A stretch of 64,000 nucleotides of DNA from Brevibacterium aurantiacum (GTDB taxonomy: Bacteria > Actinomycetota > Actinomycetes > Actinomycetales > Brevibacteriaceae). The notes under the pieces were generated by a model that saw nothing but the letters and a program-made list of their open reading frames with translations, searched no databases and had not been told where the DNA came from. Each line of letters opens with the position of its first letter. Position 1 is the first letter of the stretch. Position numbers and translations under genes: made by a program. Positions 49,777 to 58,845 of this stretch are shown here, piece after piece. The stretch spans positions 42,990-106,989 of the forward strand of contig NZ_VLTK01000015.1 in assembly GCF_007558825.1 (NCBI RefSeq), written 5' to 3'.

Positions 49777-50874
49777 ATGGCGACGATCGAGCCCTACGAA
49801 ACCAAGAAGGGCCGACGGTACAGGGTTCGGTACACGAAGCCGGATCGTAAACCCACCGACCGCCGCGGCTTCAGAACGAAGAGAGAAGCACAGGTCTTCC
49901 TCAACACCGTCGAGGTCTCGAAGCTCGAGGGCAACTACGTCGACCCCACCAAGGGGAAAATCACCGTCGGAGAACTCGGCGCACATTGGTTGAAGACCGT
50001 GAGCGTGAAGCCCTCCTCAAAGATCGTCTACGAGACCGCTCTAAGGGTTCACATCTACCCGGAGTTCGGCGCCCTCGCCGTCAATCGCGTACATCGGTCC
50101 CAAGTTCGCAATTGGGTGTCTGCCCTGTCGGAGAAGCGGAAGGCTCGCACGGTCCGCCGCGCCCACTATGTTCTCCAAGCGGTCATGCAGCTGGCAGTCG
50201 ACGACCACCTCATCTCCAGGAACCCTGCTAGCGGAATCAAGAACCTTCCCACACTGTCCCATCGCAAGAACGTGTACCTCACCTACGAGCAAGTCGAGAA
50301 GGTGGCACAGGCCGCCGATGAGCACCACCTGCGGCAACAGCGCGGCCGGTACGGATTCGTCATCTACGTTGCCGCGTACATGGGTTTGCGGTGGAACGAG
50401 ATCGCGACACTCACGCCCGACGATGTTGACCTCAAATCTCGCCGAGTGAAGGTCCGTGCCGAAGTATCGAAGAACGGTCGGGAACGGTCCGTAGGATATC
50501 CGAAGTTCATGCACGACCAGTTCCGTGCGCTCACGCTCAAGGCTGAGCCGGACGGACTCCTGATCCCAGACCTCGCCGAGCCTAAGAATCAAGAGTCGTG
50601 GTTCCTGTCCGTGAGGAAGAAGGCCGGACTGGCTGAGGGCTTCGTCTTCCACGATCTGCGACATTCGGCGGCATCATTCGCGGTGTCTGCCGGCGCGAGC
50701 GTGAAGGTCGTACAGAACATGCTCGGGCACTCCTCCGCAGCCATGACCTTGGACGTATACAGCGATCTATTCGACACGGATGTGGACGATGTGGCCGAGA
50801 GAATGGACCGGGCTCGGAAACAAATTATGGGCAAAACGTGGGCAGAGAACGATTCCGCTGCTGACGGGGAGTGA
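49777..50874 (+). CDS. int: Tyrosine integrase
   Basis: 365 residues. N-terminal arm-binding domain (YRVRYTKPDRKPTDRRGFRTKREAQVFL), SAM-like core-binding domain (about 60-160) and catalytic domain with Arg205, His292, Arg295, His318 and nucleophile Tyr328. It ends 53 bases before the right att core. It mediates integration and excision at the nrdF-derived core. Confidence 0.95.
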   Translation: MATIEPYETKKGRRYRVRYTKPDRKPTDRRGFRTKREAQVFLNTVEVSKLEGNYVDPTKGKITVGELGAHWLKTVSVKPSSKIVYETALRVHIYPEFGALAVNRVHRSQVRNWVSALSEKRKARTVRRAHYVLQAVMQLAVDDHLISRNPASGIKNLPTLSHRKNVYLTYEQVEKVAQAADEHHLRQQRGRYGFVIYVAAYMGLRWNEIATLTPDDVDLKSRRVKVRAEVSKNGRERSVGYPKFMHDQFRALTLKAEPDGLLIPDLAEPKNQESWFLSVRKKAGLAEGFVFHDLRHSAASFAVSAGASVKVVQNMLGHSSAAMTLDVYSDLFDTDVDDVAERMDRARKQIMGKTWAENDSAADGE

Positions 50875-50946
50875 ATACAGGAAAGCGGCCCACCCAAGCA
50901 TTTCTGCCTGAACGGGACGCTGACCTGGTGTTTCAGAAGTCCCAGT
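50875..50946. repeat. Right copy of the integrase-end/att repeat (attR)
   Basis: 34 bases at 50875-50908 repeat 1104-1137, and 19 bases at 50928-50946 repeat 1157-1175 (GTGTTTCAGAAGTCCCAGT). Identity with the left copy ends exactly there. Unlike the left side, the sequence beyond is not nrdF, since an in-frame TGA and unrelated codons follow. Confidence 0.75.
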
Positions 50947-51238
50947 TCCTGCTCTCTCAGGATGCCCAGGCCTCGTCCCGCCTGGTGAGAGACGAGAAAT
51001 CCTGCAGCCACTCCAGCTCCAATAGCCGGTCGTGCCATCTACGTGCCACTCGCGATCGGCGGCGCTCTCGCCGACCAGATCGTTGCCATCGCACAATATA
51101 AGTTTACCGCCAGCACATCGAACGCTCAATGTGAACGACAGCGAGTACAGGCACGGCTCACTAGCATGTGTCCTGTAAGTGTTCAGGTCAGCGGCGTGGC
51201 TGCTATTCAGCAGCCCCGGGATCTATTCGCCTTGGGGC
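50947..51238. other. Right flank of prophage, no intact gene
   Basis: No complete gene. A short plus-strand stretch with hydrophobic codons (IYVPLAIGGALADQIVAIAQ, about 51030-51095) may be debris of a membrane protein gene. The next recognisable feature is the IS5-like transposase start at 51239. Confidence 0.4.
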
Positions 51239-51583
51239 ATGATCGTTCGGGGAGAACTCACGGACACCGCCTGGGAACGCATCAGGCCCCTGTTACCGAT
51301 CAACGGCAAGGGCCGCCGATGGTGTGATCACCGACAGGTGATCAACGGAACCCTGTGGAAGCTAAGCACCGGCACGCCCTGACGCGACATACCCGACCGG
51401 TACGGGCCGTGGAAGACCTGCCACGAACGATTACGGATCTGGACCTTGGACGGCACCTGGGCGAAGATCCTCGAAGAAGCCGTCGTCAAAGACGATGCGA
51501 TCGGTGACGTCGAGTGGGTGCTCTCCGTGGACTCGACGTCGGTGCGGGCACACCACCACGCAGCTGGTGCCCGGAAAAGGGGA
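51239..51583 (+). pseudogene. IS5-family transposase, 5' part, split by IS110 element
   Basis: MIVRGELTDTAWERIRPLLP, RWCDHRQVINGTLWKLSTGTP, then an in-frame TGA at 51380-51382 in place of the usual Trp of the PWRD motif, then RDIPDRYGPWKTCHERLRIW and VLSVDSTSVRAHHHAAGARKRG (first catalytic Asp region). The reading breaks at about 51583 and resumes at about 53183 in the same transposase. It is inactive twice over, by a stop codon and by insertion. Confidence 0.85.
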
Positions 51584-51713
51584 GTGCCCCTATGTTTTAA
51601 GTCAAGGGGTAACACTCAGTTTCTTCAAGAATGTTCGCCCGGGGTCCAAGGGCAGGGATGATCGGTCCGGGAACTGCCTCCCGGACTGATCAGGCACTTC
51701 GCTCCAGGACGGT

Positions 51714-52901
51714 TCAGGCAGCAGTGGCCTCCTCGGACGCGTGGAAGTAGGCACCATCACGCAGCATCGCGTAGAGGACGTTGCAGCGCCTTCTGGCTAA
51801 TGCGATCAACGCTTGGTTGTGCTTCTTATGTTCGGCACGTTTCTTGTCGTAATACGCCCTCGACAACGGGTCCTTCAACGCAGCAAACGCCGACAAAAAC
51901 AGTGCACGTTTGAGGATCTTGTTGCCCCGACGGGACGAGTGATCGCCGCGGATCGACGTTCCTGACCGCCATGTCACCGGTGCCAGCCCGGCATAGGATG
52001 CGAGGTGTCCGGCTGACTCGAAGTCCTTACCGACCACTTCGGTCAGAATTCGTGCTGCGGTCCTGACGCCGACTGCCGGCATCGACGTCAGGAGCCCGAA
52101 AAGCGGATGCGCCTCAACCAGCTCCTCGATGCGGGCGAGCACGTCATCGCGTGACGTTCGTGTCTGCGCCAGCGACGTCGCCAACTGGGGCAGGACGAGT
52201 CCGGCAGCGTCGGTACCCGACACCACCACGGTTTGCCCCTCGAGGGCTGTGAAGATCGCCGCGGCCCACCGCTTCCACGCCCTCGGTGCCTGCTTACGCA
52301 GCAGAGTCTCGACACGACGTTTCCCGGCACGCTTGAGCGCTTTCGGCGTCGGGTACTTCGCCAGCAGGGCCAGAATGGCCGGGTGGTCCAAGTGTGGACC
52401 GATGACGGTCTCTAGACCGGGGTGGATCTGAGTGAGTAGCCCGCGGATCCGGTTCGACGTCGCGGTGGCTTGTTTGGCGAGGTCATCGTCGTACCCACAC
52501 AGCATCGACAACTCCGCGACATTCTCATCCGCCACCCGGATACCGCGCAGTGTCTGCGGCATGGTCCGGGCCGCATCAGCGATGATCGCGGCATCTCTGG
52601 CATCAGTCTTGGCTTCACCGGGGTGTAGGTCGGCGATGCGGCGCATCGCCAACCCGGGCAGATAGGCGACCGCGACCGGCAGTGCCCCGATCGTGGCCGG
52701 TTGGTCGACGACAACCAGCAGTGTTCCGTGCTTGGCCAGCCGGCCAAGCAAAGCCCGGAGTTTCGTTTCGTTCTGCGGCAGTACCTTTGACAACAGTTGT
52801 TTTCCGTCGCGGTCTAGGGCGACGGCGTGGTGGTTGTGTTTGCCGACATCGATGCCGATGAATACGTCGATGTCAGCGTGGTTGGTGATCATGTCATTCA
52901 T
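51714..52901 (-). CDS. IS110-family transposase (DEDD recombinase)
   Basis: 395 residues from ATG at 52901. The N-terminal RuvC-like DEDD domain has FIGIDVGKHNHHAVAL and KTDARDAAIIADAA. The C-terminal Transposase_20 domain has LLTSMPAVGVRTAARILTEVVG, then HLASYAGLAPVTWRSG with the catalytic Ser in the RGDHSSRRGNKILKRAL region. Intact. IS110 enzymes act with a bridge RNA from the non-coding end. Confidence 0.9.
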   Translation of the reverse strand: MNDMITNHADIDVFIGIDVGKHNHHAVALDRDGKQLLSKVLPQNETKLRALLGRLAKHGTLLVVVDQPATIGALPVAVAYLPGLAMRRIADLHPGEAKTDARDAAIIADAARTMPQTLRGIRVADENVAELSMLCGYDDDLAKQATATSNRIRGLLTQIHPGLETVIGPHLDHPAILALLAKYPTPKALKRAGKRRVETLLRKQAPRAWKRWAAAIFTALEGQTVVVSGTDAAGLVLPQLATSLAQTRTSRDDVLARIEELVEAHPLFGLLTSMPAVGVRTAARILTEVVGKDFESAGHLASYAGLAPVTWRSGTSIRGDHSSRRGNKILKRALFLSAFAALKDPLSRAYYDKKRAEHKKHNQALIALARRRCNVLYAMLRDGAYFHASEEATAA

Positions 52902-53176
52902 CTTCTTCGACTCAGGTGACCGAATATTTTGGTTGTGGTTCGGCTGGCCGGTAGTGCGGTGGTGGCTCCTGGGCTCGGCATCCACGTTACGGTCGGGCTC
53001 AAGGCATGGGTTCTGCCAGTGGTTCTGGCCCCTATCAGCGATTTCCCTGGCGCCTGCGAACCCCGGTGACTACACCCCCCGGATCATGATGACTGGGGGC
53101 ATCAATCATGCCGGGGTCCTCAGGCCAGCGACCCCTTTCCATCCTGACGGATGTTGGGGCTACTTAAAAGGTAACG
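52902..53176 (-). ncRNA. Candidate bridge-RNA region of the IS110 element
   Basis: The 275-base non-coding end upstream of the transposase is much longer than the downstream end (about 130 bases). In the IS110 group the long upstream end encodes the structured bridge RNA that pairs with target and donor (Durrant and Hsu work, 2024). I see several short complementary segments, but cannot assign the loops by eye. Confidence 0.4.
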
Positions 53177-53182
53177 GGGCTG

Positions 53183-53293
53183 CACTGGTCCGGTCGAGGC
53201 CCTCGCTATGGCTGGAGAATGCCTCGGTCGACCCCGCGGAGGGCAGACCTCGAAGATCCACCTGGCCGTCGACGGGCAAGACTGGGTTGAACA
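53183..53293 (+). pseudogene. IS5-family transposase, continuation after IS110 element
   Basis: PVEALAMAGECLGRPRGGQTSKIHLAVDGQDW is the central catalytic segment of the same transposase that starts at 51239. It is cut again at about 53293, where an IS3-type left end begins. Confidence 0.8.
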
Positions 53294-54109
53294 TGAATCG
53301 CCCCGGGGATAATAGAGGCAGGGAGATTGGAAGAAGGAGATTCTCTCTTGGCAGTGAAATACACCGACGAACTCAAGGCTCGTGCCGTCGAGCTCGTCAT
53401 CCACGCCCAGGCCGATCCCGACACCGCGAATGGTGCGATCACCCGTGTCGCCGGCGAACTCGGTCTGAGCAAAGAGATCCTGCGGGTCTGGGTGCGTAAG
53501 CACAAGGATTCCGGCAAAGCCACACCGGCTGAGTCCGTGGATTTGGAAGCGGAGAACCGTCGGCTCCGGGCTGAGTTGGCTGAAGCGAAGCGGGCCAACG
53601 AGATTCTGAAGAGAGAGTCGGCTTTCTTCGCGGCGGAGCTCGACCGCCCATCGAAGAGGGGGGCACCTCCCGCTTGCGGGGAAATCGTCGCCTTCATCGA
53701 CGACAATCGTCACGAGTTCGGAGTCGAGCCAATCGTGCGCGCCTTGCAAGGGACAGCTGCGCGGATTGCTGTGAGCTCGTATTACGCGTTCACGAAGCGT
53801 CAACCATCAGCCAGGGCCCGTCGGGACCAGGCGCTGATGGTGGTGATCCAGGACGTCTATGAGGCGACCTATTCCTGTTACGGGGTGCGGAAGTTGTGGA
53901 AGGCGATCAACCGTGAATACGCCGATGAGTTCGGGCCGGTGGCCCGCTGCACGGTGGAACGGTTGATGCGTCAGTTAGGCATCGATGGGGTCCGTCGGAA
54001 GCAGAAGCGTCCGAAGACGGCCTCAGCTCGTGCTGAGGAGTGTCCGGATGATCTCGTCGAACGCGAGTTCGCAGCACCGGCCCCGAATTGTTTGTGGGTC
54101 GCGGACATC
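53294..54109 (+). mobile_element. IS3-family element, left part
   Basis: The left end TGAATCGCCCCGGGG is typical of actinobacterial IS3 termini. It interrupts the IS5-like transposase and is itself interrupted by a group II intron at 54110. The right part of the element is not seen in the window. Confidence 0.7.
53348..54109 (+). pseudogene. IS3-family transposase, truncated by group II intron
   Basis: It starts at TTG after AAGGAG (protein MAVKYTDELKARAVEL). The OrfA HTH (GELGLSKEILRVWVRKHK) and leucine-zipper are followed without a frame change by OrfB (VEPIVRALQ, SCYGVRKLWKAINREY, PNCLWVADI). Translation leaves the family exactly at WVADI, the first Asp of the DDE triad, where GTGCGCC begins. 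The codons downstream belong to the intron. Confidence 0.85.
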
Positions 54110-54955
54110 GTGCGCCACAAGGCGCTGTTAAACCGAGTGGAGGTGAGAGACCACCACCATCCGATTGCCGCAGCAGTCGGATGAAGTTGAGGGCAGCCTG
54201 ATCCCCGGGACGGGGGTGAGGGCGGGAAGCAGCCCTGACAACGCCGAGACGGTCCCAGTACTGCCAGATGGTCCGGGTTCGGCTAACACGACGGAGAGGT
54301 ATACGAACAGGAACCAGTGTCCGAACGCTCCTCAAGCCAGCCCACCGACTCGAAATCTGGTGGATCAGGGTCGGGTTGCATCGCAGACCTTGACTGGTGT
54401 GCCAGTCGAGGGAACTCCGGGGCCGGAGAATGTCGTCGGTCTGGGAGGCCATAGTGAAAGCCTGCGGCCAAGCTATGGCGAGGATGCAGGAGCATAGCTG
54501 GGTACCGATCCCGTCAAACGGTTCAGCAGTGAACGTGGGAACCCCGCCACCGGTCCCTGCCTGCCACGGATTCCACACGTGGCCGACAGGGAAGGTCCGT
54601 CGCCGACTGATGCCGGAGGTGTGGGGGCGGAGAGTTCGTAGTAGTCCGAGGCTGGGAAAGCTGGCGACATGGCGAAGGGACTCAGTGTCAATCCCGCAAT
54701 GGAAGTAGGGATGAAAAGGAGTGACACCGGTGAACACGGGTGTGTCGGGGCCAGTCGATATCACATCGGCATGGCATCGGGTACTTACGATCCAGACGAA
54801 ATTGCACCAATGGGCGCGCGCCGATGAGGGGCGTGTCTTCGATGATGTGTTCAACCTTGTCCACGATCCGGCCTTCCTAGTAGCAGGGTGGGATCGAGTG
54901 CGGGGCAACAAGGGCGGTCGAACTGCTGGAGTCGATGGGATCGCGCCCCGATCTG
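54110..54955 (+). mobile_element. Group II intron, 3'-truncated
   Basis: The 5' end GTGCGCC is the consensus start of bacterial group II introns and falls exactly at the break in the IS3 transposase. About 600 bases of non-coding, G/C-rich ribozyme sequence (domains I-III) precede a reverse transcriptase gene start. The element ends inside that gene, so domains V and VI and the 3' splice site are missing. It can neither splice nor move. Confidence 0.75.
54721..54955 (+). pseudogene. Group II intron reverse transcriptase, N-terminal fragment
   Basis: It starts at GTG after AAAAGGA. The sequence LQ/TKLHQWARADEGRVFDDVFNLV, then FLVAGWDRVRGNKGGRTAGVDGIAP, is the RT-0/RT-1 region of LtrA-type maturases. 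It is lost after about 78 codons, where the sequence joins a GlsB-type gene. Confidence 0.8.
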
Positions 54956-54959
54956 TCAA

Positions 54960-55171
54960 GTCCCGGGTTGAAAGGCGGTGGCTGGATCGCCACACTCGTT
55001 CTCGGTGTCATCGGTGCGCTGGTCGGCGGATGGATCGGCGGCGCAATCTTCGGTGCGGAGATGGATAAGTTCTTCTCGCTCTCCACCTGGCTGTGAGCAA
55101 TCGGTGGTTCGCTGATTGTCCTCGTCGTGTGGGGACTCATTACCGGCCGTTCGAAGAGTACATCCGCCTGA
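54960..55171 (+). pseudogene. GlsB/YeaQ/YmgE-type stress membrane protein, damaged
   Basis: GGGWIATLVLGVIGALVGGWIGG is the typical transglycosylase-associated small membrane protein core. An in-frame TGA follows STWL at about 55096, and then AIGGSLIVLVVWGLITGR continues. The 5' end is missing at the intron junction. Such genes often precede Asp23 clusters, so the mobile elements have eaten into the front of this operon. Confidence 0.8.
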
Positions 55172-55285
55172 TCATGATTGGGAGTACCAGTAGAAAGCGC
55201 TGGGAGGCCCATTCGATTGCGTGAGGATCGAGCGGTTCTTGCATCTGGATAAGTGTTAGACCCCTCAGAGAGAAAAGGAAATGCA

Positions 55286-55750
55286 ATGCCTGAAGCTCAG
55301 CAGTCAACCGCCACCGAGCAAAAGACTAACGATTCTGTACGCAGCCCCTTAGTGACCGATATGGGCAACACCACCATCGCCGAGAACGTCGTCGCCAAGC
55401 TCACAGGCATCACCGCACGTGAGGTCCCCGGCGTCTACGGAATGGGCAATGCCGCACGCCGCGCCTTCGATACTCTCACCGACCGCATCCCCGGCTCGCA
55501 GACCAACGTCTCCGGCGGCGTGTCCGTGGAGAAGGGTGAGAAGCAGACCGCCATCGACCTGACCATCGTCGTCGAATACGGAACCTCGATCGTCGATGTC
55601 GCCGAGGCGATCCGCCGCAACGTCGTGCGCGCTGTCGAGCAGGGCACCGGACTCCAGGTCGTCGAGGTCAACATCGACGTCACCGACGTCCACCTGCCCG
55701 AAGAGGACGACGAAGAGGCTCCGGCCAAGGATTCGCCGGAACTCAACTGA
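55286..55750 (+). CDS. Asp23/Gls24 family envelope stress protein
   Basis: 154 residues from ATG at 55286 after AAAAGGAA. NTTIAENVVAKLTGITAREVPGVYGMG and VSVEKGEKQTAIDLTIVVEYGTSIVDVAEAIRRNVVRAVE are the Asp23 domain, followed by VVEVNIDVTDVHL and an acidic tail. Asp23 proteins bind AmaP at the membrane and respond to envelope stress. First intact gene of a five-gene plus-strand cluster. Confidence 0.9.
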   Translation: MPEAQQSTATEQKTNDSVRSPLVTDMGNTTIAENVVAKLTGITAREVPGVYGMGNAARRAFDTLTDRIPGSQTNVSGGVSVEKGEKQTAIDLTIVVEYGTSIVDVAEAIRRNVVRAVEQGTGLQVVEVNIDVTDVHLPEEDDEEAPAKDSPELN

Positions 55751-55787
55751 CCCTCATCCGCTGCACCACCTCGGCAGAAGGAATGCC

Positions 55788-55970
55788 ATGTCGAAAACTC
55801 TCATCGGACTCCTCGTCGGCCTGACGCTGGGAATCGTCGCCTACTTCGGAGGATTCCTCGCGTTCCTCGTCGTCGCGATCTGCGGCGGGCTCGGCCTGGT
55901 CGTCGGCCTCGTGCTCGACGGTCGCCTCGACCTCGCCGCTCTCAGTTCCCGTTCGACCACTCGGAGGTAG
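55788..55970 (+). CDS. Small two-helix membrane protein of Asp23 cluster
   Basis: 60 residues, MSKTLIGLLVGLTLGIVAYFGGFLAF and VVAICGGLGLVVGLVL as two helices joined tightly, with a GRLDLAAL tail. This resembles the DUF2273-type companion of Asp23. RBS AGAAGGAATGCC. Confidence 0.75.
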   Translation: MSKTLIGLLVGLTLGIVAYFGGFLAFLVVAICGGLGLVVGLVLDGRLDLAALSSRSTTRR

Positions 55971-55974
55971 GGCC

Positions 55975-56340
55975 GTGTCGTCACCTGGCACCCTGACGAT
56001 CGCGGACAAGGTCGTCGAGAAGACCGCCTCGCAGATCCTCAAGGGCCTGCCCGGAGTCGGCGGCACGACGTCCGGATTCCTCGGCATCGGTGCGAACTCG
56101 AGCCTGGAGAACCGACCGTCCGTGGACGTGACTCTCTCCGGTCGCAGCTGCACCCTCGCGGTGCAGCTGGGCCTGAGCTATCCGTCCTCCATCACCGAGG
56201 CGACCGAGACCGTGCGCGAACGCCTGAGCACCGAGGTCGAGCACCTCACCGGCGTCACCGTCCGTCAGGTTGATATCGCCGTCCGGTGGCTCAAACCCGA
56301 ATCCGCCTCAGGCGGCCGTGGAGCAAGGAGTCTGGCATGA
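55975..56340 (+). CDS. Second Asp23-like protein
   Basis: 121 residues from GTG at 55975. GTLTIADKVVEKTASQILKGLPGVGG and LAVQLGLSYPSSITEATETVRERLSTEVEHLTGVTVRQVDI match the Asp23 fold. The stop overlaps the next start. Confidence 0.85.
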   Translation: MSSPGTLTIADKVVEKTASQILKGLPGVGGTTSGFLGIGANSSLENRPSVDVTLSGRSCTLAVQLGLSYPSSITEATETVRERLSTEVEHLTGVTVRQVDIAVRWLKPESASGGRGARSLA

Positions 56341-56906
56341 GCACACGTCTTCTGCGCACCCGACCGGCCCGCGTGGTCCCGGCGGTCATCCTCGCGATCG
56401 TGCTGCTGCTCCTGGCAGTGGCACTCGGGTGGATCGGTGTGGCGGCGATCGTCGCCACCGGCACCGTCGATGCCGCGATGACTTCGGGCTACCCCGGCCT
56501 CGAATCGCTCGGCATCCTGCATTGGGGTGCGGCCGCGGTCATCGGCGTCGGCGTGGTCCTGGCAGTGCTCGGACTCGTCTTCGTCATCGCAGGCATCTCC
56601 CCCGGTGCCCGCCGCCTCAGCGACTATCGGGCGGAGTCTGCCGAACACATCGGACGCTTCGAGGTGGCACTGCCCACCTCGGCGCTGTCGAACCTCGCGG
56701 CTGCCGCTGCGGATTCGGTCGACGGCGTGTCCAGTGTCCGTGCGGCATCGAATGCGAACTCGACGATCGTCACGTTCTCCGCGCCGGTCCGCGACAATGC
56801 CCCGATCCGTGACGAGGTCGAGGCCGCGGTCAGGCAGCGATTCGATTCCATCTCCTTCGTCCGCACCCCGGTGGTCAAGGTCAACGCACTCAGGAGGCAG
56901 GCATGA
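56337..56906 (+). CDS. AmaP-like membrane protein (DUF6286 type)
   Basis: 189 residues from ATG at 56337. Two transmembrane helices (about 12-42 and 60-85) and a C-terminal domain of about 100 residues (FEVALPTSALSNLAAAAADSVDGVSSVRAA onward), as in actinobacterial Asp23 partners. Overlaps both neighbours by four bases, so the cluster is one operon. Confidence 0.8.
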   Translation: MSTRLLRTRPARVVPAVILAIVLLLLAVALGWIGVAAIVATGTVDAAMTSGYPGLESLGILHWGAAAVIGVGVVLAVLGLVFVIAGISPGARRLSDYRAESAEHIGRFEVALPTSALSNLAAAAADSVDGVSSVRAASNANSTIVTFSAPVRDNAPIRDEVEAAVRQRFDSISFVRTPVVKVNALRRQA

Positions 56907-57514
56907 GACGAATGGCAGCAGGTGCCAACCGCACCGGCCTGATCCTCATCGGACTGCTGTTGACCCTCGGTGGGCTGGCCATCCTCGCGATCGGCTTCGG
57001 CCTCGCCGAGGCGGTCGTCCCCGGGCTCGGCGCTCAGTCCGATCTGCAGCCGGTGGCCGGAGTCTTCGCCCTCCCGTTCTCGGCGCTGCTTGCGCTGGTC
57101 GCGGCCATCATCCTCGCAGTCATCGGACTGCGCTGGCTGGCCGCCCAGATCCCCCGCAAGGACGCCGCGAAACCCCTGCGACTGCAACGCGATGCCCGCA
57201 CCGGCGTGACCACGGTGACGGCGAACGTCATCGCCGAGGCGGTCGCCGAGGATCTCGAAGCCACCCCCGAGGTCGTCGACGCCGAGGCGATTCTGCGCGG
57301 CAGTGCGAAACAGCCCGAACTCGTCCTCCACGTCGATGTCGACGAGCGCGCCGACATCGATGCCGTGGTCACCGACATCGCGCAGCGCGTCACCCGCAAC
57401 TGCGCCGAGGCACTCGGCTCACCGCTGGCCACCGTGGCAGTCGAGGTCGGAATCGCCCGGACGAAGCAGCGCCGACAGCGCAGCGTGCCACTGGAGCAGA
57501 AGGAACGGTGTTAG
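56903..57514 (+). CDS. amaP: AmaP-type alkaline shock membrane protein
   Basis: 203 residues. Helices at about 11-33 and 50-82 (ILIGLLLTLGGLAILAIGFGL; LLALVAAIILAVIGLRWLA), then a cytoplasmic Asp23-like domain (TTVTANVIAEAVAEDLEATPEVVDAEAIL). AmaP anchors Asp23 to the membrane. Last gene of the cluster. Confidence 0.8.
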   Translation: MRRMAAGANRTGLILIGLLLTLGGLAILAIGFGLAEAVVPGLGAQSDLQPVAGVFALPFSALLALVAAIILAVIGLRWLAAQIPRKDAAKPLRLQRDARTGVTTVTANVIAEAVAEDLEATPEVVDAEAILRGSAKQPELVLHVDVDERADIDAVVTDIAQRVTRNCAEALGSPLATVAVEVGIARTKQRRQRSVPLEQKERC

Positions 57515-57717
57515 GACCAACACTAAATCTATGGGGATACGACCCTATCAGCGGTGGTCGAGGCCGCAGATGCTGGGGATTCTTGATTTGCCGAAGATCG
57601 AATCCCACTATGCAGAGAGACACTTCTTAAGCGAAGAAACCTGGCTCCTCGAATCGAGTTTCCGTCCATCATGTTTACCAGTCGCTGATCTTAGGTGCCC
57701 GACTAAACTGGAGATCA

Positions 57718-58845
57718 ATGAGACGATTCTTCGCGTGGCTGTGGGTGGTTCCCGTGCCACTGGCCCTGGCTCTTGACGTACTCACCGGCGCCGGATGGCC
57801 ACTGTCGACAGCCAGTTGCCTAGCGGCCGCCACCGCAATGCCCGTCCTCATCCGCGTCCAGCGATCACCTGACCGGACGTCTGAACTTCTCCTCGCTACC
57901 TTCGGCCAACTCCTCGCGCTCGGCGTCGTCGCGTTGGTTCCGACTATGAGCACAACCACACTGTGGTTGAGTCTCGTGGTCATCGTAATGCTTACGAGAC
58001 TCGCTTCTGGCCGTCTCGACATCCTCGCAATCGTCATCCTCGCGGCGACCACCATCGCCTGTCCACTTCTCATGCCTGACGGGCTGACTTTTGGGTTCGC
58101 GGCAACGACCGTCGTCGTCGCCGCCGTCGCGATCGGGGTGATGCTACGCTCAATGGACCGCTCCCTGTTGGAACGGCAGGCCACCGCCGCTGAGGCGGAA
58201 AGACGTCGCATCGCCACCGACCTCCACGATCTCATAGCCCACGAAGTAACCGGAATTGTCGTCCTTGCCCAAGCCGCTAGCCGAAGCGATAATTCGCCGC
58301 TTACCGCGACTGTGTTGCAAAAGATCGAGGATTCTGGAAGCCGTGCGCTCACAGAGATCCGACACATCGTCTCCGACACCCGTACAGAATCGGCTACCCG
58401 CGTCCCGGTTGCCTCCGGCTCGCAGGCACTGCGGGACCGAGTCACTGCTTTCGGGGACCGCGCGACCATCGATATCGTTGACCTCGCCGACTCAGCCACC
58501 GATATCGATGAGCGCGTCTGGCCGGTACTCGACCGCGTGCTCGTCGAGTCGCTCACCAACGTCCGCCGCCACGCCGGCCCCGACGCCGCGGTGAGCGTTC
58601 GTCTCGAACGGTGTGACTCACAGCCGGAGACGCTGACGATGACGGTGACGAATTGTCCGGGTTCCGGTGGTATCGGAGCTGGAAGTGGAACAGGACTGAG
58701 TAGTCTGCGAACCCGTGTGAGCCGCCTAGGAGGGAGCACCGACGTGGGGCCTGACCTTAAAGGAGGGTGGAGCGTGCGCACCTGCCTGCCGGCAGCTGTA
58801 CAACCGGCAGCACCCGCATGCGACCAGTCGGAGAAGGAGCGATGA
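57718..58845 (+). CDS. Sensor histidine kinase (HisKA_3 type)
   Basis: 375 residues. Five to six N-terminal helices (about 5-145) without a large extracellular loop, then ERRRIATDLHDLIAHEVTGIVVLAQ with phospho-acceptor His170 and an ATPase domain (LVESLTNVRRHAG, GTGLSSLRTRVSRLGG). DesK/NarX-like. It overlaps the response regulator gene downstream by four bases, but that gene is frameshifted. Confidence 0.85.
   Translation: MRRFFAWLWVVPVPLALALDVLTGAGWPLSTASCLAAATAMPVLIRVQRSPDRTSELLLATFGQLLALGVVALVPTMSTTTLWLSLVVIVMLTRLASGRLDILAIVILAATTIACPLLMPDGLTFGFAATTVVVAAVAIGVMLRSMDRSLLERQATAAEAERRRIATDLHDLIAHEVTGIVVLAQAASRSDNSPLTATVLQKIEDSGSRALTEIRHIVSDTRTESATRVPVASGSQALRDRVTAFGDRATIDIVDLADSATDIDERVWPVLDRVLVESLTNVRRHAGPDAAVSVRLERCDSQPETLTMTVTNCPGSGGIGAGSGTGLSSLRTRVSRLGGSTDVGPDLKGGWSVRTCLPAAVQPAAPACDQSEKER

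Larger units (their letters stand above)
51584..53176 (-). mobile_element. IS110-family insertion element
   Basis: About 1.6 kb between the two halves of the IS5-like transposase, carrying one intact transposase gene. The ends are judged from where the IS5 reading frame is interrupted and resumed, so they are exact to about 10 bases only. No inverted repeats are seen, as usual for IS110. Confidence 0.75.
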
